The translations under genes were made by a program, and so were the position numbers. The notes under the pieces are model-generated. The model had not been told where the DNA came from and did not search any database. It was given only the letters and a program-made list of their open reading frames with translations. From Giesbergeria sp. (GTDB lineage Bacteria; Pseudomonadota; Gammaproteobacteria; Burkholderiales; Burkholderiaceae_C): 55,620 nucleotides of DNA. This document shows, one piece after another, positions 54,404 through 55,620 of this stretch. Location of the stretch: NCBI RefSeq assembly GCF_028686475.1, contig NZ_JAQUCA010000021.1, positions 1 through 55,620 on the forward strand. Direction: 5' to 3'. Each line of letters starts with the position of its first letter. Positions within the stretch are counted from its first letter, which is position 1.

Positions 54404-55504
54404 ATGAGCCAACACCTGATTCACGACTACCTGCGCCAACTAGACCTGATTAAGAAAATCAGTGGCAGCCAGCGCGAAACCATTGTGCGGGAAGCCTTCA
54501 AAGACCTGCTCAAGGCGTGGGGGCGACAACAGGGTTTGGTATTTTTGGCCGAATACCCACTCAAAACGATCCACAAAACCAATATCAATGTGGATGGTGC
54601 TTTGTTGCACGAATTGCGGCTGCCTTTGGGTTATTGGGAAGCCAAAGATGCCGACGATAAACTAGAAGCCGAAGTGCATAAAAAGTTTGCCAAAGGCTAC
54701 CCACAAGACAATATTTTATTCAGCGACGATATTACCGCCGTACTCTGGCAAAATCGACAAGAGGTGCTGCGTTGCGATATGGGCAACCCCACGGCGCTAG
54801 AAAAACTGCTCAAACTGTTTTTTGGCTACGAGCGCCCCGAAATTGCAGGGTTTCGCGCGGCGGTAGCGCAATTCAAAACGGATTTGCCTGCCGTATTGCA
54901 AGCCCTGCGCGCCATGATAGACCAAGCGCAAAGCAACCATGCAGAATTTCAGCAAGCGGCAGAAAAGTTTTTGCAGCACGCGCAAGAGGCGATTAATCCC
55001 ATTTTAACCGCTGCCGATGTGCGCGAAATGCTGATTCAGCATATCCTGACCGAAGAAATTTTCTCTAAAGTATTTGACGATAGTGATTTTCACCAACACA
55101 ATAACGTAGCGCGCGAGTTGTATGCGCTGGAATCGGTGTTTTTTACCGGCGCACTGAAAAAGCAAACCCTCAAAGGCTTAGAGCCTTACTATGCCGCTAT
55201 TCGTAGCACGGCCACCCAAATTGGCAGCCACAGCGAGAAGCAAACCTTTCTCAAGGTCATTTACGAAAATTTTTACAAGGTTTATAACACCAAAGCCGCC
55301 GACCGCTTGGGCGTAGTTTATACCCCCAACGAAATAGTGCGCTTTATGATTGAAGGGGCTGATTGGTTGTGTCAAAAGCATTTTGACAAATACCTGATAG
55401 ACCCCGGCGTGGATATTTTAGACCCAGCTACGGGCACCGGCACTTATATCTGTGAATTGCTGGAGCATTTTAGAGGCCAACCGAAAAAATTAGGGTGGTG
55501 GTAA
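54404..55504 (+). pseudogene. Type ISP restriction-modification enzyme, N-terminal third only
   Basis: The first about 360 residues of a single-chain restriction enzyme of the LlaBIII/LlaGI type. An Mrr-like PD-(D/E)XK nuclease occupies about 30-90 (NVDGALLHEL...GYWEAKDADD), followed by a linker domain. The start of the N6-adenine methyltransferase follows (LGVVYTPNEIVRFMIEGAD, ILDPATGTGTYICELLEHFRG). After LEHFRG the family sequence stops and ten unrelated codons lead to a TAA at 55502. Composition turns sharply AT-rich there, so an insertion probably splits the gene. ATG 54404. Whether the rest lies further right cannot be seen. Confidence 0.8.
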
Positions 55505-55620
55505 AATTTCAAATGTTTTCAATTTTTTTTGTTTTTAAAATTATTAACTTCTAAATAAAAGATTTAAATTATACTTTCGTATAAAAAGATGAGTGACAAG
55601 GTTGTGAAATTCATCGGATT
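55485..55620. mobile_element. AT-rich insertion edge (identity unknown)
   Basis: From about 55485 the sequence is far richer in A and T than anything else in the window and breaks the restriction gene. Runs such as TTTTTTTTGTTTTTAAAATT are seen, with a promoter-like TATACT at 55570. No terminal repeat can be identified without the other end. Confidence 0.5.
55589..55620 (+). CDS. start of an unidentified ORF (runs off window)
   Basis: ATG 55589 opens MSDKVVKFIG and continues past the edge. No clear ribosome binding site. Too short to identify; probably part of the AT-rich insertion. Confidence 0.3.
   Translation, partial: MSDKVVKFIG

Overview
The window looks like a chromosomal segment of a betaproteobacterium of the order Burkholderiales, most likely family Comamonadaceae. 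The evidence is the set of housekeeping blocks: mreBCD-mrdA, gatCAB, pyrE next to an exonuclease III gene, uvrA divergent from MFS-ssb, metX-metW, minCDE, a phasin and fumarylacetoacetase. Base composition is moderately GC-rich. I saw no sign of a eukaryote or of a complete plasmid.

Layout. 1-554: the end of an IS903-like element abutting a broken TnpB-related fragment. 582-4931: an auxin-efflux-type carrier, a three-gene Mla/MCE lipid-transport operon (mlaE-mlaF-mlaD) and a small conserved protein. 4936-6615: amtB with a candidate sigma-54 promoter and a perfect NtrC-type palindrome. 6616-11181: the cell-elongation operon mreB-mreC-mreD-mrdA. 11400-14653: gatCAB. 14695-16989: DUF4124 gene and pyrE, back to back with xth. 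17011-20365: accessory DNA, namely an IS1341-type tnpB with one amber codon and its probable omega RNA, then a small island (Ash-like ORF, 80-aa ORF, HTH replication-like protein) bounded by 15-bp repeats. 20419-25463: BLUF photosensor, methyltransferase, parB, hydrolase, a deletion-damaged cytochrome c, ssb and an MFS transporter. 25587-28583: uvrA.

28584-28840, between uvrA and metX, carries a DnaA-box cluster, five CTA trinucleotides and an AT-rich stretch in the order expected of a bacterial replication origin. This is the best candidate for the chromosomal oriC. Genes to its right run mostly on + and genes to its left mostly on -, with gatCAB and uvrA as exceptions. parB lies 6 kb away.

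29050-35058: metX-metW, pyrF, a chemoreceptor, and two tandem RRM/Gly-rich RNA-binding protein genes. Each RRM gene has a leader predicted to hide its ribosome binding site in the same hairpin.

35169-44898: a 9.7-kb integrated element in the 3' end of tRNA-Thr. It has a P4-type integrase, an AlpA-like regulator, an Ash-like protein, a PriCT-2/Toprim/RecA-like primase-helicase, an SSB-like protein, an exonuclease, a PD-(D/E)XK resolvase-like protein and an HTH protein, but no capsid, packaging or conjugation genes. It therefore resembles a replicating phage satellite or small integrative replicon. Its non-coding parts hold several repeat arrays, a three-way-junction fold and a 1.2-kb repeat-rich region with no convincing gene.

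44977-55620: tRNA-Gly, dinG-like helicase, phasin, bacteriohemerythrin, acetyl-CoA hydrolase/transferase, fumarylacetoacetase and minCDE. Last is the N-terminal third of a Type ISP restriction-modification enzyme, cut off where AT-rich foreign DNA begins.
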